Assembly (NCBI GenBank): GCA_025357355.1
Contig: JANXPK010000703.1
Coordinates: 1-8,670 of the forward strand
DNA: 8,670 bases
Origin: Rhodobacterales bacterium
GTDB lineage: Bacteria > Pseudomonadota > Alphaproteobacteria > Rhodobacterales > Rhodobacteraceae
Direction: 5' to 3'
Part shown: piece after piece, positions 1 through 6,361 of the stretch
How the letters are laid out: each line of letters begins with the position of its first letter
Position numbering within the stretch: position 1 is the first letter of the stretch
The notes under the pieces: generated by a model
The model's input: only the letters and a program-made list of their open reading frames with translations
Databases searched by the model: none
What the model was told of the DNA's origin: nothing
Translations under genes and position numbers: made by a program

Positions 1-974
1 TTCGCGTCCGACAGCCGGGCCGACAGCACTTTCTGGTTGCCCTTCAGGATCGTGGCGCCATGGTCCACCGGATCGGTGTTGGCGACTGTCACAAAGCCCT
101 CGATCCGCCCGGTGCGCGGGTTTCTGACCGAGAAGAACTTCTGATGGTCCCGCATCGAGGTTTGCAGAACCTCTGGCGGCAGGTGCAGGAACTCCTCGGC
201 AATCCGCCCCATCAACGGCACCGGCCATTCGACCAGACCCGCGACCTCGGTCAACAAGCCTTGGTCGGGGACAACCTCCATCCCGGCGGCGAAGGCGAGG
301 TTGGTGGCGCCTTGCCAGATCGCAGCCTCACGCTCGGCGCTGTCCAGCACGACAAAGTTGCGGCGCAGTTTGGCGGCGTAGTCGTCGAAATTGTGCACGG
401 CAATGCGGTCGGGGGCGAGGAAGCGGTGGCCTTGGGTGGAGTTGCCCGCCGCAATGCCGTCGACCGTCAGGGGCACGACATGGGAGCCGGTCTCATCGGA
501 CAGAAGGCAGATGATGGACTGCAACGGCCGCACCCAGCGCAACGAACCGGCCCCCCAGCGCATGGACTTGGGCCACGGGAAGGCGCGGATCGCGGATTCG
601 AGCACCTCGGCGACGATGGCGGCAGCCTTGCGCCCCGGCTTTTCGACCACCGCAAAATAGACCTGCGCCTTCTTGTCGTCGCGCACCTCCAACTGGTCGC
701 GGGTCAGGCCGGTCGCGCGCAGGAAGCCGTCAAGTGCGGCGGCGGGCGCATCGACGCGGGGGCCTTTGCGCTCCTCGCGCACGGCGCGGCTTTCGGCGGT
801 CAGACCGTCCAGCGTCAGGACGAGGCGGCGCGGGGTCGAGAAGGCACCGGCCCCGGCATAGGTCAGCCCGGCTTCGACCAGACCATTGGTGACCAGCGAC
901 CTCAGGTCGTCGCGGGCCTTCGCCTGCATCCGGGCCGGGATCTCTTCGGAGAAAAGCTCGATCAGAAGGTCCAT
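1..974 (-). CDS. glyS: Glycyl-tRNA synthetase beta subunit, N-terminal 324 residues (runs off the window)
   Basis: This is the beta subunit of bacterial alpha2beta2 glycyl-tRNA synthetase, the cytoplasmic enzyme that charges tRNA-Gly. Translation from ATG at 974 begins MDLLIELFSEEIPARMQ, a near-diagnostic GlyS N-terminus. Further family motifs follow in order: STPRRL (about 46-51), FPWPKSMRWGAGSLRWVRP (132-150), GHRFLAP (182-188), MRDHQKFFSV (274-283) and GNQKVLSARLSDA (312-324). The frame stays open to the window edge. GlyS is usually near 690 residues, so a little under half is present and the tRNA-binding C-terminal part is missing. The start is fixed by a GGAG ribosome binding site lying inside the last codons of the upstream gene, whose TGA (978-976) ends 1 nt before this ATG. 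The spacing indicates the last visible gene of the glyQ operon, translationally coupled to its neighbour. The identification is secure. Confidence 0.96.
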   Translation of the reverse strand, partial: MDLLIELFSEEIPARMQAKARDDLRSLVTNGLVEAGLTYAGAGAFSTPRRLVLTLDGLTAESRAVREERKGPRVDAPAAALDGFLRATGLTRDQLEVRDDKKAQVYFAVVEKPGRKAAAIVAEVLESAIRAFPWPKSMRWGAGSLRWVRPLQSIICLLSDETGSHVVPLTVDGIAAGNSTQGHRFLAPDRIAVHNFDDYAAKLRRNFVVLDSAEREAAIWQGATNLAFAAGMEVVPDQGLLTEVAGLVEWPVPLMGRIAEEFLHLPPEVLQTSMRDHQKFFSVRNPRTGRIEGFVTVANTDPVDHGATILKGNQKVLSARLSDA

Positions 975-975
975 G

Positions 976-1458
976 TCATTCTCCGGAGGATGTATCGACG
1001 CCGGGCCTGACCTGATGCCAGGCAAAGGCGCGGCCGTCTGGGAAGACGGCGACGACGCGGTCGATGTCGGGGGCGATACCCGCTTGGGCAAGGAAGGCCA
1101 CGGCCTCGCCCTTTTCCAGCGCGTCGCCGATCTTGGCGGCATCAAAGCAGGTGAACCACGACGGGCCGTTCAAGGGCACGGCCTTGTCATAGGTCTTGTA
1201 GCTTTCGGTCAGGGTGGCAAGGTCGGTCGTGGCGTGAAAGCAGGCGCGAAACCGCAACGGCGAAGAGGTGGCGTCGATGCCCTGCAGGTCGGTCACCGGG
1301 ATAGGCTCGGCCTTGCCGGTGAGCGTGGTCAGCTCGATCTCGGCTCCCTTGGTGAAGGTAGCGGGCTGGTAATAGCCGTATTCCTGCAGGTAATAGATCG
1401 CCCCGCCGGCGACAAGGGCGGTCAGCACGATGAAGCCTCCAACCAGCTTGCCATTCAC
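976..1458 (-). CDS. Small membrane-anchored protein of the glyQ-glyS operon (probably DUF6446 family)
   Basis: This 160-residue protein has no enzyme motif that I can recognise. Residues 5-24 are a hydrophobic segment (VGGFIVLTALVAGG core) right after a short MNGK N-terminus. That suggests an N-in anchor or uncleaved signal, with the remaining 135 residues in the periplasm. The soluble part has two cysteines in similar aromatic settings (FRACFH at C73, WFTCFD at C104), which could form a disulfide. It ends with a strand-rich stretch, VVAVFPDGRAFAWHQ. From memory it resembles the rhodobacterial DUF6446 family, which in older genomes was sometimes mislabelled as a histidine kinase; no kinase motif is present. 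The start is GTG at 1458, preceded by GAGGAG at 1470-1465, which overlaps the stop codon of the FkbM gene 10 nt upstream. Its position between glyQ and glyS implies co-expression with the synthetase but does not prove a shared function. Confidence 0.85.
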   Translation of the reverse strand: MNGKLVGGFIVLTALVAGGAIYYLQEYGYYQPATFTKGAEIELTTLTGKAEPIPVTDLQGIDATSSPLRFRACFHATTDLATLTESYKTYDKAVPLNGPSWFTCFDAAKIGDALEKGEAVAFLAQAGIAPDIDRVVAVFPDGRAFAWHQVRPGVDTSSGE

Positions 1459-1468
1459 GCCGTTCTCC

Positions 1469-2185
1469 TCATGCCCAAAACGTGTCGATGGGATAGGGCA
1501 GTTCGCCGTCCCAGTTGGCAGTTCGCAACGCCTTGATCATCGCCACACGTTCGGGCAGGAATCTTTCATGCGTCTCGATGAACATGGCCCCGATCGGCAA
1601 CACCACGCCTTTGGCTTGTTCGGCCAGGATGATGTCAAGGATCGAAAACTCTGCCCCTTCGATGTCCATCTTGACCAAGGCCACCGGGCGGCCAAGGTCC
1701 CGCACGACATCACCGAAGGCCACGGTTTCGACCATCACGCTGTTTTCGCTGTCGAAGATTTTGGTGTCCTTGATCACGATCGACGAGGATTGGCTTTTCA
1801 TATCAGGCGATTTGGCAAAATCCTTGCTGCGGCGCAGCAGGAAGTTCCCCGCCGCGCCCGACACCGCCTGATTGTACAAATGAACATTGGGCTTCCCGGC
1901 GAAACGGGCTTGCAGGGCGGCAAAACAATGTGGATCAGGTTCATAGCCGTGCACTTCGGCCCCGGTGGCTGCAAATTTCTGGGTGAACTCGCCCAGGTTG
2001 GCCCCCAGATCAAGGCAGATGTCGCCAGGCCCGCGTAGTGCCACCAAAGCGTTGAAATTGATCATGCTGCGCTTGGCGATCCGGCGGCGCAGCTTGCGGC
2101 GAACCGAGTCGCCAAACCGCCCCTGCATGCCCGACAACGCGAAGAGGGCCTTTTGCAACCATGTGGCGGGGCGCGTGCTGATCAC
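1469..2185 (-). CDS. FkbM-family SAM-dependent methyltransferase
   Basis: This is a predicted cytoplasmic class I methyltransferase of the FkbM family, many members of which O-methylate sugars or other small molecules; the substrate here is unknown. Numbering from GTG at 2185 gives 238 residues. The glycine-rich SAM motif is DLGANLGEFT (59-68), followed by the acidic motif GYEPDP (80-85). The family hallmark KMDIEGAEF (172-180) and FIETHERF (202-209) come later. The N-terminal 40 residues are very basic (VRRKLRRRIAKR). The open frame extends upstream to 2332, but that part lies inside glyQ and reads as low-complexity shadow. The GTG is preferred because it forms a GTGA overlap with the glyQ stop (TGA at 2184-2182), a classic coupled start, and an upstream GGCGGGGG tract gives a weak ribosome binding site. 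It is the second gene of the operon. A methyltransferase between glyQ and glyS is not an obvious partner of tRNA charging. Confidence 0.9.
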   Translation of the reverse strand: MISTRPATWLQKALFALSGMQGRFGDSVRRKLRRRIAKRSMINFNALVALRGPGDICLDLGANLGEFTQKFAATGAEVHGYEPDPHCFAALQARFAGKPNVHLYNQAVSGAAGNFLLRRSKDFAKSPDMKSQSSSIVIKDTKIFDSENSVMVETVAFGDVVRDLGRPVALVKMDIEGAEFSILDIILAEQAKGVVLPIGAMFIETHERFLPERVAMIKALRTANWDGELPYPIDTFWA

Positions 2186-3117
2186 GCGTCGGCCCCCGCC
2201 GGGGTCAGCCGGAAGGCATCCGCACAGGCCTTGGCCAAGGCACGGACCCGGCCGATATAGGCCTGCCGTTCGGTGACCGAGATGACGCCGCGCGCGTCCA
2301 AAAGGTTGAAGAGGTGCGACGCCTTGATGCACTGGTCATAGGCGGGGTGGGCCATGATGATGCGCTTGCCGGTCTTGGGGTCATCGGGCGGGAAAGCCAG
2401 CAGCCGGGCGCATTCGGCCTCGGCGTCCTTGAAATGCTGAAAGAGCGCGTCAGTGTTGGCGGCGTCGAAGTTGTGGCGCGAGTATTCTTCCTCGGTCTGG
2501 CGGAAGATGTCGCCGTAGCTCAGCGGAATGGGGCTTTGCGGGTCGTTGAATGGCATGTCCATCACATGGTCGACGCCCAGGACATACATCGCCAGCCGCT
2601 CCAGCCCATAGGTCAACTCGCCCGAGACCGGCTTGCAATCATGGCCGCCAACCTGCTGGAAATAGGTGAACTGGCTTACCTCCATCCCGTCGCACCACAC
2701 CTCCCAGCCCAGACCCCAGGCGCCAAGTGTCGGGCTTTCCCAGTCATCCTCGACAAAACGGATGTCATGCAGGCTGGCGTCGATGCCGATGGCGGCAAGC
2801 GAGCCGAGGTAAAGGTCCTGCAGGTTCGACGGTGAGGGTTTGATGATGACCTGATACTGATAGTAGTGCTGCATCCGGTTGGGGTTTTCGCCATAGCGGC
2901 CATCGGTCGGGCGACGCGAGGGCTGGACATAGGCCGCAGCCCAGGGTCGCGATCCCAAAGACCGCAACGTGGTCGCCGGGTGAAAGGTGCCCGCCCCCAC
3001 CTCCATGTCATAGGGTTGCAGGATGGCGCAGCCCTCGGCGGCCCAATAGGTCTGCAGCCGCAGGATGACCTCCTGAAAGCTGCGGGGCGTGGCGGGCGCA
3101 AACGGGCTGGTGGACAT
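2182..3117 (-). CDS. glyQ: Glycyl-tRNA synthetase alpha subunit
   Basis: This is the catalytic alpha subunit of tetrameric glycyl-tRNA synthetase, a class II enzyme that forms glycyl-adenylate and charges tRNA-Gly together with GlyS. The 311 residues match the usual family length of about 290-310. Signature blocks: SFQEVILRLQTYWAAEGC (13-30), ILQPYDMEVGAGTFHPATT (32-50), PSRRPTDGRYGENPNR (66-81), the EDDWESPTLGAWGLGWEVW region (123-141), EVSQFTYFQQVGG (146-158) and motif 3 TYGLERLAMY (169-178). The open frame continues upstream to 3414, but that segment crosses the promoter region and has no family similarity. The ATG at 3117 leaves only about 12 residues before the conserved SFQEVI block. 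A modest GAGG ribosome binding site sits 8 nt upstream. The gene heads the operon and overlaps the next gene by 4 nt. Confidence 0.98.
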   Translation of the reverse strand: MSTSPFAPATPRSFQEVILRLQTYWAAEGCAILQPYDMEVGAGTFHPATTLRSLGSRPWAAAYVQPSRRPTDGRYGENPNRMQHYYQYQVIIKPSPSNLQDLYLGSLAAIGIDASLHDIRFVEDDWESPTLGAWGLGWEVWCDGMEVSQFTYFQQVGGHDCKPVSGELTYGLERLAMYVLGVDHVMDMPFNDPQSPIPLSYGDIFRQTEEEYSRHNFDAANTDALFQHFKDAEAECARLLAFPPDDPKTGKRIIMAHPAYDQCIKASHLFNLLDARGVISVTERQAYIGRVRALAKACADAFRLTPAGADA

Positions 3118-3136
3118 GGGTTGGGCCTCTGGCGAT

Positions 3137-3163
3137 GCGCCCCCTCCATAGGGGGAGGGGCGC
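3137..3163. repeat. GC-rich inverted repeat overlapping the glyQ promoter
   Basis: GCGCCCC (3137-3143) pairs with GGGGCGC (3157-3163). Inside this, one mismatch is followed by three more pairs around an ATAG-centred loop. The candidate -10 box of glyQ lies within it, so the repeat could be an operator or simply a hairpin at the very 5' end of the transcript. No T-tract follows on either strand, so it does not look like an intrinsic terminator. Confidence 0.5.
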
Positions 3164-3173
3164 CAAGGGTCAA
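3145..3173 (-). promoter_or_regulatory. Candidate sigma70-type promoter of the glyQ operon
   Basis: On the minus strand TTGACC (3173-3168) is followed after exactly 17 bp by TATGGA (3150-3145). The -35 box matches 5 of 6 consensus positions and the -10 matches 3 of 6, including the important TA. Transcription would start near 3138, giving a leader of about 20 nt before the glyQ ATG. The -10 box sits in the loop side of the inverted repeat at 3137-3163. The inference rests on sequence and position only. Confidence 0.5.
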
Positions 3174-3298
3174 TGTGGCCCGCCTGCCCCAGCCCCGGGA
3201 AATCCCTGCAAAATGGGGGTGCATCCGCTGATTGGTCTGCTACTGTCTGCCAAAAGCCGCCAGAAGTCAGGGTGGCCGGGGAAAAGGGTATTGCGTCG

Positions 3299-5047
3299 AT
3301 GAGAATTCTTGCCGCTGTGTTCGGGCTGTGCGCCCTTTTGTTTACCTTGCCGCTGCAGGCGCAGGACAAGGCCTGGCTGCAGATCGAGGCCCAGCCCTCT
3401 CTCGCAGCCGCCATGGACCGCGCCCGCGCCTATGCCGCGCTCTTTCCCGATGTCGAGGGCTACAAGCTTGGCACCGGCTGGTACGGCATTGCCCTCGGGC
3501 CCGCGACCAAGGACGCCGCCACTGCCCGTCTGGCCAGCCTGCTTGGCCAGAACATGATCCCGGCCGACAGTTATCTGTCCGACGGCGCCAGTTTCGGTCA
3601 GAAATTCTGGCCGGTCGGGGCGGACAATGCGGCGGCGACTGCGCCCGCGACGACCACAACTGCTCCGGCCACAGCACAACCGGCAAGCCAGGTGGCGCCC
3701 GTGGTGCCAGCCCAACCCGAAGAGACGCTGAAGGAAGCCCGCGCCGCCGAAGCTGCCCTAAGCCCGGCCGACCGGCAAGAGCTGCAAAACGCGCTCAAAT
3801 GGTACGGTTTTTATGTCGGCCCGGTCGATGGCGCGATCGGCAAAAGCTCGCGGGTCTCGATGGCGGCTTGGCAAGCAGCGCAAGGCCATGACCAGACCGG
3901 CGTGCTGTCCACCAAAGAGCGCGTGGCTTTGACCGGACAATTCCGCACCGATCAGGTCCAGTTCGGCTTTGCCACCGTCAGCGAGGCCGAATCCGGGATC
4001 GAGATTACCCTGCCGACGGCGCTGATCCAGTTCGACCGCTACGAGCCGCCGTTCGTGCGTTACAAGGACAAGGCGGGGTCGGGCCTGCAGGTGATGCTGA
4101 TCTCTGAGCCGGGCGGTCAGGCCGGGCTGTCGGGGCTTTACGATGTGCTGCAAAGTCTGGAAATAGTGCCGCCCGAAGGCGAGCGCGGGCTCAACGACAA
4201 GGGCTTCACCATTCACGCCAAGAACGACAAGATCGAGACGCTGGTCTTTGCGGCCCTGAGCGGCGATGCCGTCAAAGGCTACCTGGTCAGCTGGAACCTG
4301 GCCGATGCCGACCGCATGAAACGCATCCTGCCCGCCATTCAGGCCAGCTTCCATAGCCTTGGTGACAAGTCGCTCGACCCCGGTCTGGTGCCGCTGGCCG
4401 ATGCCGCCAAGCGCGGCCTCTTGTCCGGGCTGGAGGTGCGCCACCCCAAATACTCGCGCACGGGCTTCTTCATCGATGCCCAGGGCTCGGTCCTGACCGC
4501 CCTGCCCGCAGTCACAGGTTGCGGCAAGATCGTGCTGGAACGCGGCATCGAGGCGACCGTCAGCTTCAGCGATCCGGCGACCGGCATCGCTGTGCTGACC
4601 CCTGCCAAGCCACTGGCCCCCAAGGCCGTGGCGGCCTTCGCCGCCTCGGCAGCGCAGCTTGGCACCAAGGTCTCGGTATCGGGCTATTCCTATGAGGATC
4701 GCCTGCCCGCCCCGGTCATGACCATCGGCACGGTCGAGGATACCAAAGGCTTGAACGGCGAAACCGGCCTGACCCGGCTGACCCTTTCCGCATTGCCCGG
4801 CGATGCTGGCGGCCCGGTGTTCGACGACACGGGTGCTGTTCTCGGCATGCTCTTGCCCGCCGATCCCGCCGCCACCAAGCAACTGCCGCAAGGCGTGGCC
4901 TTTGCCGCCTCCGCCGACGAATTGATGACGACGCTGACCGCGCATGGCCTGACCCCGGCCGCATCGACCGGCACCAATCAGGCAACCCCCGACGCCTTGA
5001 ACGCAGCGGCACGCGGCATGACGGTGTTGGTCAGCTGTTGGCAATAG
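3299..5047 (+). CDS. Exported peptidoglycan-binding protein with degenerate trypsin-like domain
   Basis: A 582-residue exported protein. Residues 1-21 form a signal peptide (MRILAAVFGLCALLFTLPLQA, probable cut before QDK). Residues about 23-105 look SPOR-like (AWLQIEAQPSL, GWYGIALGPATKDAA). A disordered Ala/Thr/Pro linker covers about 108-140, then a PG_binding_1-type domain about 155-214 (LQNALKWYGFYVGPVDGAIG), which suggests cell-wall attachment. Residues about 230-350 are an unassigned alpha/beta region. The C-terminal part (about 374-547) has the layout of a trypsin/DegP-like domain, RTGFFIDAQGSVLTALPAV ... GDAGGPVFD. However, the expected His, Asp and Ser positions read as Leu/Pro (402-403), Gly429 and Ala503, so proteolysis is unlikely. 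C408 and C580 may form a disulfide. An in-frame ATG at 3173 was rejected because it would bury the signal peptide and overlap the glyQ promoter. An AAGGG at 3284-3288 is a somewhat distant ribosome binding site. Confidence 0.88.
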   Translation: MRILAAVFGLCALLFTLPLQAQDKAWLQIEAQPSLAAAMDRARAYAALFPDVEGYKLGTGWYGIALGPATKDAATARLASLLGQNMIPADSYLSDGASFGQKFWPVGADNAAATAPATTTTAPATAQPASQVAPVVPAQPEETLKEARAAEAALSPADRQELQNALKWYGFYVGPVDGAIGKSSRVSMAAWQAAQGHDQTGVLSTKERVALTGQFRTDQVQFGFATVSEAESGIEITLPTALIQFDRYEPPFVRYKDKAGSGLQVMLISEPGGQAGLSGLYDVLQSLEIVPPEGERGLNDKGFTIHAKNDKIETLVFAALSGDAVKGYLVSWNLADADRMKRILPAIQASFHSLGDKSLDPGLVPLADAAKRGLLSGLEVRHPKYSRTGFFIDAQGSVLTALPAVTGCGKIVLERGIEATVSFSDPATGIAVLTPAKPLAPKAVAAFAASAAQLGTKVSVSGYSYEDRLPAPVMTIGTVEDTKGLNGETGLTRLTLSALPGDAGGPVFDDTGAVLGMLLPADPAATKQLPQGVAFAASADELMTTLTAHGLTPAASTGTNQATPDALNAAARGMTVLVSCWQ

Positions 5048-5055
5048 GCCGCGAG

Positions 5056-5115
5056 CCCTCCATCATCTTTTCATAAATATCCCACGGAGGGTCTGGGGGG
5101 TGTGAACCCCCCCAG
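5056..5115. terminator. Strong GC hairpin between convergent genes, probable bidirectional terminator element
   Basis: CTGGGGGG (5093-5100) pairs perfectly with CCCCCCAG (5108-5115) around a 7-nt loop. Just upstream CCCTCC (5056-5061) pairs with GGAGGG (5086-5091), enclosing the AT-rich stretch TTTTCATAAATATCCC. The block fills the 83-bp gap between the stop of the exported protein and the stop of folE2, which face each other, so ending transcription from both sides is the natural role. There is no clean T-run after the 8-bp stem on either strand. From memory, AAATATCCC followed by a G-rich hairpin recurs after many rhodobacterial genes. Confidence 0.6.
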
Positions 5116-5130
5116 TCAATCGCCGCCGCC

Positions 5131-6219
5131 TCACCCCACGTGGTAAAGCGAGGCAAACAGCCGCGGGTCCAGACTGTCCGCGGCAAAGGTCGCCCCTTCG
5201 GTCAGCACCGACACCGCATCATGGCTGTGCAGGCTTTCCTGATGGCTGGCCACGATGCGGAAATCGCCAACCCGTTTCTCTTCCAGCAGCGCCGCGCAAA
5301 AGCTGCGGGCAGCGTCCTCGACAAAGATCGGGTTGGCGGCGTTCAGTTCGGCAAACGCCTGCTCGTCCTCACGCTTGACCATCACCTGCGTTTCGGTCGG
5401 CACCGCGTCGCGGGCGAGGTCGATCAGGTCTTCGAACCACAGGCATTCGCTGCCCACCACCTCGACCGAGATCCGCGCGACCGACCGTTGCGAATGCGGC
5501 GTCGCCAACTGCCCACGCACCCGGCGGGCATGCTCGGCCAGTTCCAGACTGCACGGACAAGTCGACGAATAGACAAAGTCCAGATGCACGATGCGTTTGC
5601 GCACCCCGCCCGTGTCGACCAGTTCCAGCGCGATTTCGTAATACTGCCAGCCCGTCAGGCCCGAGCGCAGGCTGTCGACCTTGACCGGGAACGAGAACCG
5701 CATCTGGATGCGGGCGTCAAAGCTGCCAAGGTCGCGCTTGTAGTCGTCCAGCGCATGTTCGATGACCTGAAACGAGAACTCCCGCTCGGCATGAACATAG
5801 AACGACCGCATGATGCGGCTCATGTTGATGCCCTTCTTTTCCGCCTCCAGACTGACCGTCCCGGTGACCGAGGTTTCCAAGGTCAGCGGCCCGTTGTCGC
5901 GGGTGCGGTAGTGGATCGGCAGCCGGAAGTTGGAGATGCCGACATGCTGGATGGTCTGACGCGCGCCCACGATCAGGCTGGCCGGGCCGTTCTGCAGATC
6001 GGGCAGGCTGTCCTTGTAAGCGTCATCGACGCGGAAATCGCTGGGATAGTCGCGGCGCAACACCGGCCCCGCCTCGCCCACCAGAACGCCGACCTTTGGG
6101 CACAGGCCCACGATCTCGGCCTCGCTGGCGCGGTCGGCCCACTGCTTCAAAAGGCTCAGCGCTGCCGCCGCCTCGGCCCGTGTCGGCTTGCGGTCCAGTT
6201 CCGGCTGATGGATGTTCAT
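5131..6219 (-). CDS. folE2: GTP cyclohydrolase FolE2 (type IB)
   Basis: FolE2 converts GTP to 7,8-dihydroneopterin triphosphate, the first step of folate (and, where present, queuosine-type deazapurine) synthesis, in the cytoplasm. It replaces or supplements the zinc enzyme FolE and belongs to the COG1469/FolE2-MptA family. The 362-residue product shows HVGISNFRLPI (92-102), TVSLEAEKKGINMSR (121-135), the conserved cysteine motif SSTCPCSLELAEHAR (218-232), PHSQRS (241-246), GSECLWFEDLI (256-266) and SHQESLHSHDAV (325-336). The cysteine, glutamate and histidine metal/active-site positions of the family therefore appear intact. It is longer than the roughly 260-300 residues of many FolE2 proteins, in keeping with alphaproteobacterial long forms. 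The start ATG (6219) has a GGGGAG ribosome binding site 7 nt upstream. It is monocistronic here: its own promoter lies upstream and a terminator hairpin lies downstream. FolE2 is controlled by Zur in some bacteria; I see no clear Zur box here. Confidence 0.95.
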   Translation of the reverse strand: MNIHQPELDRKPTRAEAAAALSLLKQWADRASEAEIVGLCPKVGVLVGEAGPVLRRDYPSDFRVDDAYKDSLPDLQNGPASLIVGARQTIQHVGISNFRLPIHYRTRDNGPLTLETSVTGTVSLEAEKKGINMSRIMRSFYVHAEREFSFQVIEHALDDYKRDLGSFDARIQMRFSFPVKVDSLRSGLTGWQYYEIALELVDTGGVRKRIVHLDFVYSSTCPCSLELAEHARRVRGQLATPHSQRSVARISVEVVGSECLWFEDLIDLARDAVPTETQVMVKREDEQAFAELNAANPIFVEDAARSFCAALLEEKRVGDFRIVASHQESLHSHDAVSVLTEGATFAADSLDPRLFASLYHVG

Positions 6220-6257
6220 GGCAGCGCTCCCCTGTGACAGCCCGTTCGCAAACCCGC

Positions 6258-6286
6258 AATATAGGGCAAAGCCGGCCTTGTCCCAA
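6258..6286 (-). promoter_or_regulatory. Sigma70-type promoter of folE2
   Basis: On the minus strand TTGGGA (6286-6281, 4 of 6 consensus) and TATATT (6263-6258, 5 of 6) are separated by exactly 17 bp. The predicted start near 6251 gives a leader of about 30 nt ending in the GGGGAG ribosome binding site. In a region this GC-rich the TATATT box stands out. This is the best hexamer pair in the window. Confidence 0.7.
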
Positions 6287-6330
6287 GCCCTGGCGAAGCG
6301 ATCCGTCAGAAACCCGACATCCGGCCACCC

Positions 6331-6351
6331 GCAGGACCAGAACCGTCCTGC
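6331..6351 (-). terminator. Stem-loop just after the metZ stop, possible terminator
   Basis: GCAGGAC (6331-6337) and GTCCTGC (6345-6351) form a perfect 7-bp stem with a 7-nt loop, starting about 10 nt after the metZ stop codon on the minus strand. No T-tract follows, so intrinsic termination would be weak; an RNA 3'-end stabiliser or a rho-assisted end is equally possible. It separates metZ from the folE2 promoter. Confidence 0.45.
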
Positions 6352-6361
6352 CCCGCCCCGG

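Noticed and set aside
60..1010. 316-codon plus-strand open frame opposite glyS
   Set aside because: It is fully antisense to a well-conserved GlyS sequence, its composition is the Gly/Arg/His-rich pattern of GC-driven shadows, and it lacks any recognisable domain.
2186..2332. N-terminal extension of the FkbM frame to an ATG inside glyQ
   Set aside because: The extra 49 residues are low-complexity Gly/Arg/Pro sequence overlapping conserved GlyQ codons. The GTG at 2185 with its 4-nt overlap fits better.
3238..3246. Extended -10 (TGcTACTGT) as promoter of the exported protein gene
   Set aside because: No -35-like hexamer exists at 16-18 bp, and three matches plus TG are not enough on their own. 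It is still the best local candidate, about 50 nt before the ATG.
3118..3298. Possible T-box or glycine riboswitch upstream of glyQ
   Set aside because: There is no T-box sequence or specifier stem and no glycine-aptamer core, and the predicted leader is only about 20 nt. T-boxes are also not expected in alphaproteobacteria.
3758..5044. 428-codon minus-strand open frame opposite the exported protein
   Set aside because: The plus strand encodes a signal peptide and recognisable domains. The antisense product is His/Gly/Arg-rich with no domain.
5140..6237. 365-codon plus-strand open frame opposite folE2
   Set aside because: It is a mirror of a confident FolE2 gene and has the usual shadow composition.
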